Source of the DNA: Saprospiraceae bacterium
GTDB taxonomy: Bacteria; Bacteroidota; Bacteroidia; Chitinophagales; Saprospiraceae
DNA length: 39,113 nucleotides
Assembly (NCBI GenBank): GCA_022841345.1
Contig: JALHRR010000046.1
Coordinates: forward strand, 1 to 39,113
Reading direction: 5' to 3'
Shown: positions 1-8,623 of the stretch, one piece after another
Layout of the letters: each line of letters begins with the position of its first letter
How positions within the stretch are numbered: position 1 is the stretch's first letter
Notes under the pieces: generated by a model
Seen by the model: the letters and a program-made list of their open reading frames with translations, nothing else
Databases searched by the model: none
Told to the model about the DNA's origin: nothing
Made by a program: the position numbers and the translations under genes

Positions 1-7
1 TTTCATA

Positions 8-1087
8 CTAGAGATATTTAAACGATTGACCGTTTTCCAGCTTTTGAAGGGTAAACAGAATTAGCTTGATTACATCTTCCACATCAGATTTGTCTGCCAT
101 TTCCACGGTTGTGTGCATATATCTCAATGGCAGGGAGATCAGGGCAGAAGGAGTACCTCCGTTAGCATAGGCAAATGCGTCTGTGTCAGTTCCCGTTGAT
201 CTTGATGCTGCTTCCCGCTGAATCGATATTTTATTTTCCTCAGCTGTTTCCAGGATCAAAGCCAGGAGCTTGTTATGTACTGCGGGGGCATAAGTTACAG
301 AAGGTCCTTTGCCGCATTTTACATCTCCCAGTTTCTTACTATTCATGTGCGGAGTTCCGGTATCATGCGTGACATCGGTAACAATGGCAACATGAGGGTT
401 GATAGTTTTTGCAATCATCTCTGCGCCGCGAAGACCGATTTCCTCCTGAACTGAATTAACTATATACAGAGAGAAAGGCAGTTTGATTGCCTGTTCTTTG
501 ATCAATCTGGCAACTTCAGCAATGCAAAATCCACCCATTCTGTTATCCAACGCCCGACCAACAATAAAACGGTCATTCAGCATCATATATGTATCCTCAT
601 AAGTGATAACTGCACCTACATGAACTCCTTTCGACAATACTTCTTCCTTGTTTTTTGCTCCTATATCAATAAAAATATTTTCAATAGTAGGAGTGATGTT
701 TTCGTCTTTACCATGTCTTGTATGAATGGCCGGCCATCCGAAAACGCCTTTAACAACACCTTTGGGAGTATGGATATCTACTCTTTTTGATGGAGCAATC
801 ATATGATCTGAACCACCATTACGAATTACATGCAAAAATCCATCATCAGTTATAAAATTGACAAACCAGGAAATTTCATCTGCATGACCTTCGATAACAA
901 CCCTGTAATCCTGACCGGGATTAATGATACCGTATACAGTTCCATATTGATCGCTATCCCATTCATCTACAAATGGAGTAAGATATTCTATCCATATTTT
1001 TTGTCCTGCTGATTCAAAACCGGTGGGAGATGGATTATTCAGGTATGCTTCCAGAAACTCAAATGACTTGTCAGTTAAAATTTGCAT
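8..1087 (-). CDS. M42 family metallopeptidase (aminopeptidase)
   Basis: A 359-residue cytoplasmic aminopeptidase of the M42 family (glutamyl aminopeptidase/FrvX/deblocking type), which uses two metal ions and forms large hollow oligomers that trim short peptides. The metal and catalytic residues expected for the family are visible: H68-x-D70 in EGHADE, the bridging D181 in ALDNRMGG, the glutamate pair E215-E216 in QEEIG, D238 in VTDVTHD, and a late histidine H325 in RYMHTTVE. Length is normal and there is no signal peptide. The start is an ATG. It lies 40 bp downstream of pyrE on the same strand and may be co-transcribed with it. Substrate preference within M42 cannot be told from sequence alone. 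Confidence 0.93.
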   Translation of the reverse strand: MQILTDKSFEFLEAYLNNPSPTGFESAGQKIWIEYLTPFVDEWDSDQYGTVYGIINPGQDYRVVIEGHADEISWFVNFITDDGFLHVIRNGGSDHMIAPSKRVDIHTPKGVVKGVFGWPAIHTRHGKDENITPTIENIFIDIGAKNKEEVLSKGVHVGAVITYEDTYMMLNDRFIVGRALDNRMGGFCIAEVARLIKEQAIKLPFSLYIVNSVQEEIGLRGAEMIAKTINPHVAIVTDVTHDTGTPHMNSKKLGDVKCGKGPSVTYAPAVHNKLLALILETAEENKISIQREAASRSTGTDTDAFAYANGGTPSALISLPLRYMHTTVEMADKSDVEDVIKLILFTLQKLENGQSFKYL

Positions 1088-1127
1088 ATATGTAATCAGT
1101 ACTTATGAAATGTATCAAAATCAAATA

Positions 1128-1760
1128 TCAATAACCCTGCCAATTTTCAGGGTCCTTGCGCCATGCTGAAAGCAAGACTTTTTCAGCCTCTGTTATGTAA
1201 TTACTTTTAATGGCAGTATCCAGCAGTGTTGTGTAGTCTGATAATGTTTTAAACTCAACTTCAGCCTCCCGAAATGCTTTTTCGGCAGCTGGCAATTGAT
1301 ATGAAAAAATAGCTAGAACACCGGCAATGGTAGCTCCTGCTGCTTTCAAAGGTTCGATGGCAGCCAGACTGCTTCTGCCGGTAGAAATCAAATCTTCAAT
1401 CACCAGTACGCTGGAATTTGCAGGCAATTCTCCTTCTATTTGATTCTGTCTTCCATGACTTTTACTTTTATCTCTTACGTAAATAAAAGGAAGGTTCATT
1501 TTATAAGCAAGAATAGCCCCATGAGGTACTCCGGCTGTAGCCACTCCGGCAATCACATCAAATGGTGTGAATGCTTTGGAAGCCTCAATAAACGAATCTG
1601 CAACATAGTTTCGGACATCAGGGTGAGATAAAACGATTCGATTATCGCAATAGATGGGAGATTTAATTCCTGAAGCCCATGTAAAGGGATTTTGGGGACT
1701 CAGTTTTATTGCGTTTATTTGAAGCAGCATTTCTGCGATTGGAATAGCTCGATTCATCAT
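1128..1760 (-). CDS. pyrE: Orotate phosphoribosyltransferase
   Basis: Converts orotate and PRPP to orotidine 5'-monophosphate, the fifth step of UMP synthesis, in the cytoplasm. The type I phosphoribosyltransferase PRPP motif VLVIEDLISTGRS is at about residues 118-130. The flexible-loop segment with conserved basic residues (RDKSKSHGRQ) is near 96-105. Length is about 210 aa, typical for PyrE. The open frame extends to a TTG at 1766, but the adjacent ATG codons at 1760 and 1757 give the expected N-terminus and avoid overlap with the divergent Nudix gene, so I place the start at 1760. Only 29 bp then separate the two divergent start codons. Confidence 0.95.
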   Translation of the reverse strand: MMNRAIPIAEMLLQINAIKLSPQNPFTWASGIKSPIYCDNRIVLSHPDVRNYVADSFIEASKAFTPFDVIAGVATAGVPHGAILAYKMNLPFIYVRDKSKSHGRQNQIEGELPANSSVLVIEDLISTGRSSLAAIEPLKAAGATIAGVLAIFSYQLPAAEKAFREAEVEFKTLSDYTTLLDTAIKSNYITEAEKVLLSAWRKDPENWQGY

Positions 1761-1789
1761 TGACAACGCTTAATTTTTTGAGGAACCAA

Positions 1790-2434
1790 ATGTACAAAAT
1801 ATATATTAATAATGCCCCATTGATCCTGACTACGAGAGAGGGAATGCTGGAATACCCGCCAAGTATCCACAGACAGTTAAAGGCCAATTATTTGGGTAAG
1901 TCGAAATTCTTTTTTAATTATATTGACTTGCTGGAAAAGACCGGACCAAACTGCGAGGTTGTCATTGGTTGTAGAGATGTTGTAGCGGCCTTCAGGGACT
2001 TCAGTTCTCTGTATACCATTATAGAAGCAGGAGGGGGGCTTGTGGTGAATCCGGATGCTGAAGTGCTTTTGATTTTCAGACGTGGTTTTTGGGATTTGCC
2101 CAAAGGTAAAATGGATCCCGGAGAAAACATACTGCAAACAGCTGCCCGCGAAGTAAAAGAAGAAACAGGTATTTTGCATTTGCAAACTGACAAACATCTT
2201 TGCACCACATACCATACTTATCGAACAGGAAAAGGAAAACGCGTTCTTAAAATCTGCACCTGGTTTTTAATGTTTTCTCAGGATAAAGTTTTATTTGCTC
2301 AAAAGGAGGAAGATATTGAAGAGGCTACCTGGGTCAATCTGACTACTTTTCTTGCTGGAGAAAAGAGGATATTTAATAACATCAAAGAAGTGCTGCAAAT
2401 ATATTTGAATGCACCATCAGTAAACCAGTACTAG
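1790..2434 (+). CDS. Nudix hydrolase
   Basis: A 214-residue hydrolase of nucleoside-diphosphate-linked compounds. The Nudix box (GX5EX7REUXEEXGU) is complete at about residues 106-128, with the REVKEETG core that binds divalent metal. A longer frame begins at a TTG at 1760, but ATG 1790 is preceded by GAGGAA at suitable spacing and removes the overlap with pyrE, so it is preferred. An N-terminal stretch of about 80 residues precedes the Nudix fold, as in several Bacteroidota orthologues next to pyrE. The natural substrate cannot be predicted. It converges on the DUF6249 gene across a small hairpin. Confidence 0.88.
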   Translation: MYKIYINNAPLILTTREGMLEYPPSIHRQLKANYLGKSKFFFNYIDLLEKTGPNCEVVIGCRDVVAAFRDFSSLYTIIEAGGGLVVNPDAEVLLIFRRGFWDLPKGKMDPGENILQTAAREVKEETGILHLQTDKHLCTTYHTYRTGKGKRVLKICTWFLMFSQDKVLFAQKEEDIEEATWVNLTTFLAGEKRIFNNIKEVLQIYLNAPSVNQY

Positions 2435-2464
2435 AAAAAGAGTGTTGTTTTACCAATAAGCAAA

Positions 2465-2484
2465 CCACCTTCATACGGAGGTGG
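2465..2484. terminator. Hairpin between convergent genes
   Basis: A 6-bp perfect stem (CCACCT/AGGTGG) with an 8-nt loop lies between the convergent Nudix and DUF6249 genes. Both sides are AT-rich but neither has a clean T tract, so termination strength is uncertain. Its position fits a shared bidirectional terminator. Confidence 0.4.
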
Positions 2485-2504
2485 ATTTACTTTATTATTA
2501 TAAT

Positions 2505-2849
2505 CTATACTAATTCTTCTTCCTGGCGTTCCTTTTTCTCCACTTTATGAGCCATAACCAATCCAATTCCGCCCAATATGAAAATCATTGAGAAGTAGAT
2601 GGCAGGAGCTTCTTCTTCGGACAGGCCTGATACTTTGGTGATAATGAAGGACGAAAGTAGTCCGCATCCAATGCCTATCATCAGGTATCCCCATCTGATT
2701 ACGGAGGCTTTTCTTTTTCTTTGTGAATAGTCAGTGATGATACCTTTTTCTATCATAGCTAGTTTTTCTCTGTTTATCAGATATCTGATAGAGAAAATCA
2801 TCAGGAAGAAGGCTAGTGGAATGGATACTGCAATTGTTTCCGGGCTCAT
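2505..2849 (-). CDS. DUF6249 membrane protein
   Basis: A 114-residue inner-membrane protein with three likely membrane segments (about residues 6-24, 50-70 and 80-99) and a charged C-terminal tail (KVEKKERQEEE). The segment NREKLAMIEKGI after the first helix is characteristic of the DUF6249 family, common in Bacteroidota. In other genomes such proteins often sit beside an ECF sigma factor gene, but none is present here. Function is unknown. The start is an ATG. The stop lies just past the hairpin shared with the Nudix gene. Confidence 0.72.
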   Translation of the reverse strand: MSPETIAVSIPLAFFLMIFSIRYLINREKLAMIEKGIITDYSQRKRKASVIRWGYLMIGIGCGLLSSFIITKVSGLSEEEAPAIYFSMIFILGGIGLVMAHKVEKKERQEEELV

Positions 2850-3114
2850 AATATTTAATTTTAAAAGTTTAATTTTTTGCTTTCATGGTATATGACAGCA
2901 ATATTTTTGTTCAGGTTACATCCTGTATGATTATTTTTTTCTGACGATGAGAATCAAGTATGGATATTAATTTCTTAAGTCAACTATTTAGTAAATTACC
3001 TTGTTTAAAATGGTATACAATTAATAGATTGAACTATTAATTTGACAATTATCGTACTTAAAATAGTGGACAATAGTTCAGCAAATTCATTAATCTCAAA
3101 TTAAATTAACAAGT

Positions 3115-3720
3115 ATGAAAAACAAAATTGCAGCCTTTATTTTGATGTTATTTATATCAAGTGCTGTATTCGGACAGTTTGCAATCAGGCCTTATGTCGG
3201 AATCAATTCAGCAAAAATTACAGAGAATTTCCAGGATGTCAACTGGCAATCTCAATTAGGATATCAGGGTGGAATCGATCTGCAGATTGGCAGTCGCCTA
3301 TATTTTCAGCCGGGACTTCAGTGGGAGCTTATCCGCACTAATTTTGATCCTCAAAACCCTATACCGGGATTGGACACTAAATTTGAAGCCAGTCATATCA
3401 GAATTCCACTTATGATTGGTATCAATGCTCTCTCCGCAGAATCCAGTAAATTATTCAATTTTAGATTATACACAGGCCCCGACGTGGCGTTCACTGTCAG
3501 TCATTCGGATCATAGTTTTCTTGGGGTTGAAATCAATGATGAAACATACAATAAGCTTCACTGGAGCTGGAATGGCGGATTGGGGGTAGATTTTTTGTTT
3601 TTATTTCTTGATGTAGGATACAAGTTTGGAGTATCAGAATATTTCAATCAGGATAATGTAGATAACCCGGCAAGAACCAATGTATTTTTTGGGAATGTAG
3701 GGATGAGGTTCTCCTTATAA
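3115..3720 (+). CDS. PorT-like outer-membrane beta-barrel protein
   Basis: A 201-residue secreted protein with a clear signal peptide (about residues 1-20, ending VFGQ) followed by alternating amphipathic strands. It begins with the RPYVGINSAKI segment and ends with aromatic NVGMRFSL, a good barrel-closing strand. This matches the PorT-like outer-membrane beta-barrel family (OMP_b-brl_2). It is probably a small eight-stranded barrel of unknown role rather than PorT itself, because no other sequence feature singles out true PorT. A possible Bacteroidota promoter (TTG at 2877-2879, TATTTTTG at 2902-2909, spacing 22) lies far upstream and would imply a 5' leader of about 200 nt. It converges with the DUF2141 gene with an 11-bp gap. 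Confidence 0.75.
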   Translation: MKNKIAAFILMLFISSAVFGQFAIRPYVGINSAKITENFQDVNWQSQLGYQGGIDLQIGSRLYFQPGLQWELIRTNFDPQNPIPGLDTKFEASHIRIPLMIGINALSAESSKLFNFRLYTGPDVAFTVSHSDHSFLGVEINDETYNKLHWSWNGGLGVDFLFLFLDVGYKFGVSEYFNQDNVDNPARTNVFFGNVGMRFSL

Positions 3721-3731
3721 GACACAGAATA

Positions 3732-4154
3732 TTACCTTTTAGTCAGGGGAATTTTTAACTCCATTTTTCCGGCATATTGAAAAGCGGATTCAGAAAAGGT
3801 AGGGGCACGGGTAAATTTACCTCCATTGACTGAAAAACCGTATGGTTCAATGGGAATTCCAAATATCTTTTTGTCAAGTATTTCATTCCCATTCAGATCC
3901 TGAAAAACACTGATAGCATAAGTTCCAAAAGGAAGATCATTGATCTCGATAATAACCACAGCACCCGTTGTGGTTATTTTTTTTGAGTAAAATATAGAGT
4001 CACTCAGAAATACCTCCTGACTGTCAAAAATGGCAATTAATAAGGTGGATTCCTTTGGCTCCAATTCACTGATGTGAAGTTTTAATTGCGCAGAAGCCCC
4101 AACAGAAAATGTCAGAAAAATTACCACTTTAAAAATTACGGATGCTGTCTTCAT
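3732..4154 (-). CDS. DUF2141 domain secreted protein
   Basis: A roughly 140-residue exported protein. The signal peptide covers about residues 1-23 (MKTASVIF to VGASAQ). The mature part carries the DUF2141 signature: LPFGTYAISVFQDLNGNEILDK, then GIPIEPYGFS and a final PTFSESAF segment. The DLNGNEILD stretch resembles a calcium-loop sequence. The frame is open to a TTG at 4181, but ATG 4154 immediately precedes the signal peptide and is the better start. Function of the family is unknown; it is common in Bacteroidota and Proteobacteria and thought to be periplasmic or outer-membrane associated. Confidence 0.82.
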   Translation of the reverse strand: MKTASVIFKVVIFLTFSVGASAQLKLHISELEPKESTLLIAIFDSQEVFLSDSIFYSKKITTTGAVVIIEINDLPFGTYAISVFQDLNGNEILDKKIFGIPIEPYGFSVNGGKFTRAPTFSESAFQYAGKMELKIPLTKR

Positions 4155-4313
4155 GTCCGTACTAACGAGTGCTTCATTCAAAAGGTTTTGTAAGAGTTTT
4201 GTGCATTTGCTTTTATCTAAACTGACTCAGTAATTATGTGATAACTCTAAACTCATTATTGCCTTGAATACCGTTTTTTAATTCTTTCATCACCCTGATG
4301 TTTCTTCAAAATT

Positions 4314-4348
4314 GAAAGAGGCCATCTCTTGACGAGAAGGCCTCTTTC
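4314..4348. terminator. Strong hairpin downstream of the OmpA-family gene
   Basis: A perfect 10-bp inverted repeat (GAAAGAGGCC/GGCCTCTTTC) with a 15-nt loop lies 29 bp past the stop of the OmpA-family gene. On the minus strand it is followed by AATTTTG and on the plus strand by TTAC, so it fits best as the terminator of the minus-strand OmpA gene. Confidence 0.65.
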
Positions 4349-4377
4349 TTACAAATTAGAATTAGAAGTTGCGGGTA

Positions 4378-6126
4378 TTAATACCCGGTATTTCTGCTTC
4401 CGCTGTATTTAGTGCCGGTTCTTGGAGGATTAGGAGCACCTTTTCCTGCTTCCGGACCTGCTGGTTTTTCTTGTGGTTGATCTTCAGGAGTAGCAATTCT
4501 GAATTCTACTCTTCTGTTGATATATTGCTGAGCTTCTGTGTCTCTGCTTGTTTTTCTGTTTTCCGGTAAATCAGGAACAAGATTTTCTTCGTCTCCACTA
4601 TACTGCATAATGAAACGATCTTTCGGTATACCATAGCGGGCAACCATATAATCTACTGCAGCATTGGCGCGATTGTATGACAGAACATTGTTATAGTCTG
4701 ACTTACCTCTGACATCAGCATGTCCTTGTGCTACCACTTTCAGGTTAGGATGTGCTTGCATGACCTGCGCTATTTGCTGTAATGCGCCATAGAACTCCGG
4801 TTTGACTATGTACTTGTCAAAATCAAAGTGTATGGTTGGCAGGTACCATTCCATTTTTATATTAGAAACTTTATCATTCACAATTTCCAGAACTTTCTCC
4901 TCTGTCATATATTCAGGTACATTCGCGACACCTTCATCATTGTACCCAAATCCCGGAGGAGAGAAAGGTTCTTTATCTAAATAATCTGCAATACCGTCTC
5001 CATCGCTATCCAAAGTTTTTCCTTTAACATCCACGACAGCACCGGCAGGAGTATTTGGTTCTACATCCAGCATATCAATGATTCCGTCTCCATCAGTATC
5101 AGTAAGATCCAGTACAGGTCTTTTCTTAAGATCAGCAATGTCGTTATATACGGCATCCAATGGATTTACCCAGTATAAAGGTTCTGTTTTGGAAGCAAAG
5201 CTTCCCAGATTAATGCCTACTCTCAATGAAGCATAGTGTATCAAATCATTATTGTTGGTGAGATCATTAACAGTTCTGAATCTGAATCCGTCCAACAAAT
5301 CATTAGAACTTAATCTAATTTGGTACTCTAAGCCAACATTGACTCTTCTATTGATTTTTCTTGTCAAACCACCTCCCAGAGAAATTACAGGTTTCAGAAC
5401 CCAGTTATCTCCTAAGGTTGCATCGTCATTTCTGGCTCTTCCTTTAGTTTCATAATCACCATCCAAAAGATCCTTAATAGCATTTCTGGTTTCTTTTCTT
5501 TCATCAGCATCTACAGGATTAGTGTTGATATTAGAAAAATCATAAGGCTGACCATTCGCATTTAGAAAGTCCATATTTGTATCATGGATATAAAGACCCA
5601 AGCCACCCAAAAAGTAGAGATTCCATTTGTTTTCTTCTCTATGGAAAAGGATATTTCCCATATTGAAAATTCCCTGGAAAGAAGCGGTAATCACTTTTGT
5701 CTGGAATACCCGGGCTGATCTTGCATTTCCATATTGATCAGCAAGGGCAGGATAATCAAGACCCAAGTGACCGGAGGAAATAAATTGATGGTCGAATCCT
5801 TTATATGATCCATAGTCAGCATCAAATCGAAGTGAAAATGTGTAATTCAGTGATTTTCTCACATGAAATCCAAAGCCAAGCCCACTCAGTTGAGGGGGCA
5901 CGTCACTTGATAAAATGTATGGGCCCACATGTAATCCTAATTCCCACATGTCTCTTGGTTTGGCCGAAAATTTAGCCTCACCTTGTTTCCATTGGCTATT
6001 TTGTGCCGGATCCACAGTTAATTCATCTGAGAAGCCGCTGGTACTAGTGCTGACTTGAGCGCTGATTTCTCCTAAGAAAATCAGCATTGCAAAAGCATAC
6101 ATCCATTTGATATAAGACCTTTTCAT
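4378..6126 (-). CDS. OmpA-family protein with TSP3 calcium loops
   Basis: A 582-residue outer-membrane protein. In order: signal peptide (residues 1-23); a beta-strand-rich N-terminal domain of about 300 residues, probably a membrane barrel; two thrombospondin type 3-like aspartate loops (DTDGDGIID near 343 and DSDGDGIAD near 373) likely to bind Ca2+; and a C-terminal OmpA peptidoglycan-binding domain (about 430-550) beginning IHFDFDKY and ending NRRVEFRI. A Gly/Pro/Arg-rich tail of about 30 residues follows. The architecture is that of OprF/OmpA-like proteins tethering the outer membrane to the cell wall. It is transcribed alone, with a strong hairpin after it, and divergent from the arginase-fold gene. 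Confidence 0.88.
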   Translation of the reverse strand: MKRSYIKWMYAFAMLIFLGEISAQVSTSTSGFSDELTVDPAQNSQWKQGEAKFSAKPRDMWELGLHVGPYILSSDVPPQLSGLGFGFHVRKSLNYTFSLRFDADYGSYKGFDHQFISSGHLGLDYPALADQYGNARSARVFQTKVITASFQGIFNMGNILFHREENKWNLYFLGGLGLYIHDTNMDFLNANGQPYDFSNINTNPVDADERKETRNAIKDLLDGDYETKGRARNDDATLGDNWVLKPVISLGGGLTRKINRRVNVGLEYQIRLSSNDLLDGFRFRTVNDLTNNNDLIHYASLRVGINLGSFASKTEPLYWVNPLDAVYNDIADLKKRPVLDLTDTDGDGIIDMLDVEPNTPAGAVVDVKGKTLDSDGDGIADYLDKEPFSPPGFGYNDEGVANVPEYMTEEKVLEIVNDKVSNIKMEWYLPTIHFDFDKYIVKPEFYGALQQIAQVMQAHPNLKVVAQGHADVRGKSDYNNVLSYNRANAAVDYMVARYGIPKDRFIMQYSGDEENLVPDLPENRKTSRDTEAQQYINRRVEFRIATPEDQPQEKPAGPEAGKGAPNPPRTGTKYSGSRNTGY

Positions 6127-6261
6127 AATTGATAGAGTTTTTGTCCCGAAGTTTAATATTATATAGTTTATGTCAATTCAATTTTGGTAACCTTACAAAT
6201 ACAATGTAAAAATAACTCGTTTTTAGTAGCTTTTACATTAAGTAAATAAATAATATGTTTG

Positions 6262-6269
6262 TATTTTTG
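6262..6269 (+). promoter_or_regulatory. -7 promoter box of the arginase-fold gene
   Basis: TATTTTTG matches the Bacteroidota sigma-ABfr -7 consensus TAnnTTTG exactly and lies 17 bp before the ATG at 6287. No TTG is present at the -33 position, so only half the promoter is supported. Confidence 0.5.
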
Positions 6270-6286
6270 GTCCAAATAAATCACTA

Positions 6287-7333
6287 ATGCAAAATATCAT
6301 CTCTGAATCCCATTTTACAGGAACCCCCGACTCAGCAAAATTGATAGTTTTATTTCAATTTACTCATCAGGATTTTGCTAAAAGGCTTGATGAACAATTG
6401 CGATTGTTTCACTGGTCCACTGCATCTCACATTTATTCACAGGTAACTTCTGAATTAAGCAGTTCGGACGATTTACTCAAATTAATCGTTCCAGCAATTG
6501 AGAAGAAGATTCCGGTATTGTTTGTCGCAGATCAATCATCTCATCTCGAAACTTTACTAAAAGCATTCCGTTACCTGAATCATCCTTTCATATATACGTC
6601 AATATCTGAAAAACCGGATGATATTAAATATTTATTTAATATATCAAATACCATACCAAACTTTGAAGACCCTTTGCTTTCAAATATTATGCGTTATGAT
6701 GCAATTGGTTTTCAAATTCACCAAATGAATCCAACTTTATTGGATACTCTTGAAAATACCTCATCCAGGGTATATAGGTTGGGACAATTGAAAGAAAATA
6801 TTAAAGAAACTGAACCTATATTAAGGGATTCTCATCTGACACATCTTCAATTGTCAGTATTGAAGCACAGTGAAGCACCGGCTCAATATTCTCCCAGCCA
6901 GAGTGGAATCAGTTCAGAAGAAGCATGTCAGCTGAGCAGATATGCAGGTATGAGTGACAAATTGCAATCACTTGCCATTACAGGATTTAATCCTGAAGCT
7001 GATCAGGATGGCAGAACCACTAATGTGATCGCTCAATTGATTTGGTACGCCATTGATGGTTTCATGAACAGACGAAAAGATCATCCGGATCAGGGCCCTT
7101 CTATGGCCCACTATACTATTGAGTCAGAAATTTTATCAGATGATCTAATCTTCATCAAAAGCGAGAAAACAGGAAGATGGTGGTTGAAAAACCCTTTCTC
7201 ATCTGAGGAGGCCCCGGATATCCATCGTTTTTTCCCCTGCTCATATCAAGATTATTTACTGGCTTGTGAAGGAGAAATCAGCGATAATTTGTTGAAAGCG
7301 CAACATTGGTTTTCAAAAATGCTATTGAAATAG
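6287..7333 (+). CDS. Arginase/formimidoylglutamase-fold protein, probably inactive
   Basis: A 348-residue cytoplasmic protein. Its C-terminal half resembles Bacteroidota ureohydrolases: the segment GISSEEACQLSRYAGMSDKL, then NPEADQDGRTTNVIAQLIWYAIDGFMNRR, and a final WW motif. Active members coordinate two Mn ions through DAHxD and SFDxDxxxxxDAPG motifs. Here the latter reads HLTHLQLSVLKHSEAPA, so the aspartate ligands are replaced, and no DAHxD motif is visible in the preceding region. Length and reading frame are intact, so this looks like a conserved pseudoenzyme rather than a decaying gene. Its last 12 bp overlap the end of murF, tail to tail. Role unknown. Confidence 0.78.
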   Translation: MQNIISESHFTGTPDSAKLIVLFQFTHQDFAKRLDEQLRLFHWSTASHIYSQVTSELSSSDDLLKLIVPAIEKKIPVLFVADQSSHLETLLKAFRYLNHPFIYTSISEKPDDIKYLFNISNTIPNFEDPLLSNIMRYDAIGFQIHQMNPTLLDTLENTSSRVYRLGQLKENIKETEPILRDSHLTHLQLSVLKHSEAPAQYSPSQSGISSEEACQLSRYAGMSDKLQSLAITGFNPEADQDGRTTNVIAQLIWYAIDGFMNRRKDHPDQGPSMAHYTIESEILSDDLIFIKSEKTGRWWLKNPFSSEEAPDIHRFFPCSYQDYLLACEGEISDNLLKAQHWFSKMLLK

Positions 7334-8623
7334 TTTTTCCAGACCATTTGAACGTGACCCTTTTACAAACACCATCAGGTCTGATGTGTTAATAGCTGTT
7401 AATTTTGACTTTATCTCCTCAAGTGAATTGAAATGTTCAAATTTAAAAGCCTGATTGGCAACATACATTTCATCGCCATAGAGATAAACTGCATACCAGT
7501 TTTTTTCGGAGATCCACCTCAATAATTCTTTATGTTCTGATTCACTGACTTCACCTAATTCCTTCATGCTCCCCAGGATGAGTATAATTTTAGAGGGATC
7601 TTTTCTTTCAAGTGCTTGAATGGAAGCTCTCATGCTGGTTGGATTAGCATTATAAGCATCCAAAATTACATTGTAATTCTTCCATTTGAGCTGTTGAGTA
7701 CGATTATTGTCCGGTATATATGACAAAACTCCTGAAGCAATCCCGGAAAGTGGAATTTTAAAATATAGCCCCAAGGCAACTGCTGATAATATATTTCTGA
7801 AGTTATATATGCCAAACAGATTGCTTCTGACATTGACTTCTTTCTCATCACCGGATTGAATTGTAAATTCAATCTGCGGTTCTGTTGCTTTTATATTGAA
7901 ACTGTAGGTTTTACCATTAATTTTTAAATCAGAATCATTGATAGTAATGATAGAATGATAATTTTCAAGATACGGGAGGAGGAGAGTGTCTATTGAATGA
8001 TAAAAGATCAAACCGTTTTTGGACATTATGTATTGAAAAAGTTCTGATTTTCCTTTAGCCACCCCTGTAATACCTCCAAATCCTTCCAAATGGGCTTTGC
8101 CAATACTTGTAATCAATCCATAGTCCGGTTGCGCAATATTTGATAGGGAATTAATTTCACCCTGATGGTTGGCTCCCATCTCGATAACAGCAATTTCTGT
8201 ATTCTGCGGCATCTGGAGTAAAGTGAGTGGAACACCGAAATGATTGTTATAGTTTCCACTGGTAGAGTGGACTTTAAACCTGGTAGACAGCACTCTGTGA
8301 ATCAGCTCTTTAGTGGTTGTTTTACCGTTAGAGCCTGTAATACCAATTACGGGTATATTAAATAATTTTCTGTAATCAGAAGCCAGATTTTGGAGAGCGA
8401 TTAAAGTATCAGGTACTACAACGCATTTTTCATGAATTGACCATGCTTCTCTGTCCGTAACCACCAGTTTTGAACTTAAGATCAAGGTTTCATCAATGAA
8501 TTCATTGGCATCGAATCGTTCCCCCTTTATTGCAAAAAAAATAGTGTCCTGATCAACCAATCTGGAATCAAGAGTTACTTTTCGACTATTAAGAAATTGC
8601 TCCAGTAAATAGCTTTGTTTCAT
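7322..8623 (-). CDS. murF: UDP-N-acetylmuramoyl-tripeptide--D-alanyl-D-alanine ligase
   Basis: Adds D-Ala-D-Ala to UDP-MurNAc-tripeptide, the last cytoplasmic step in peptidoglycan precursor synthesis. The Mur-ligase ATP-binding loop GITGSNGKTTTKE is at residues 94-106. The N-terminal substrate domain has the family signature TLDSRLVDQDTIFFAIKGERFDAN (given in pieces here: DSR at 19-21, FFAIKG at 29-34). A later LDAYNANPTSM segment matches the MurF DAYNANP motif. At 433 aa it is of normal length. It follows gldJ on the same strand but is separated from it by a strong terminator hairpin that ends 3-4 nt before the ATG. No clear -7 box is seen. Confidence 0.95.
   Translation of the reverse strand: MKQSYLLEQFLNSRKVTLDSRLVDQDTIFFAIKGERFDANEFIDETLILSSKLVVTDREAWSIHEKCVVVPDTLIALQNLASDYRKLFNIPVIGITGSNGKTTTKELIHRVLSTRFKVHSTSGNYNNHFGVPLTLLQMPQNTEIAVIEMGANHQGEINSLSNIAQPDYGLITSIGKAHLEGFGGITGVAKGKSELFQYIMSKNGLIFYHSIDTLLLPYLENYHSIITINDSDLKINGKTYSFNIKATEPQIEFTIQSGDEKEVNVRSNLFGIYNFRNILSAVALGLYFKIPLSGIASGVLSYIPDNNRTQQLKWKNYNVILDAYNANPTSMRASIQALERKDPSKIILILGSMKELGEVSESEHKELLRWISEKNWYAVYLYGDEMYVANQAFKFEHFNSLEEIKSKLTAINTSDLMVFVKGSRSNGLEKLFQ

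Noticed and set aside
3115-3720. True PorT of the T9SS
   Set aside because: Only general PorT-like barrel features are visible, and the gene sits apart from the T9SS block; naming it porT would overreach.
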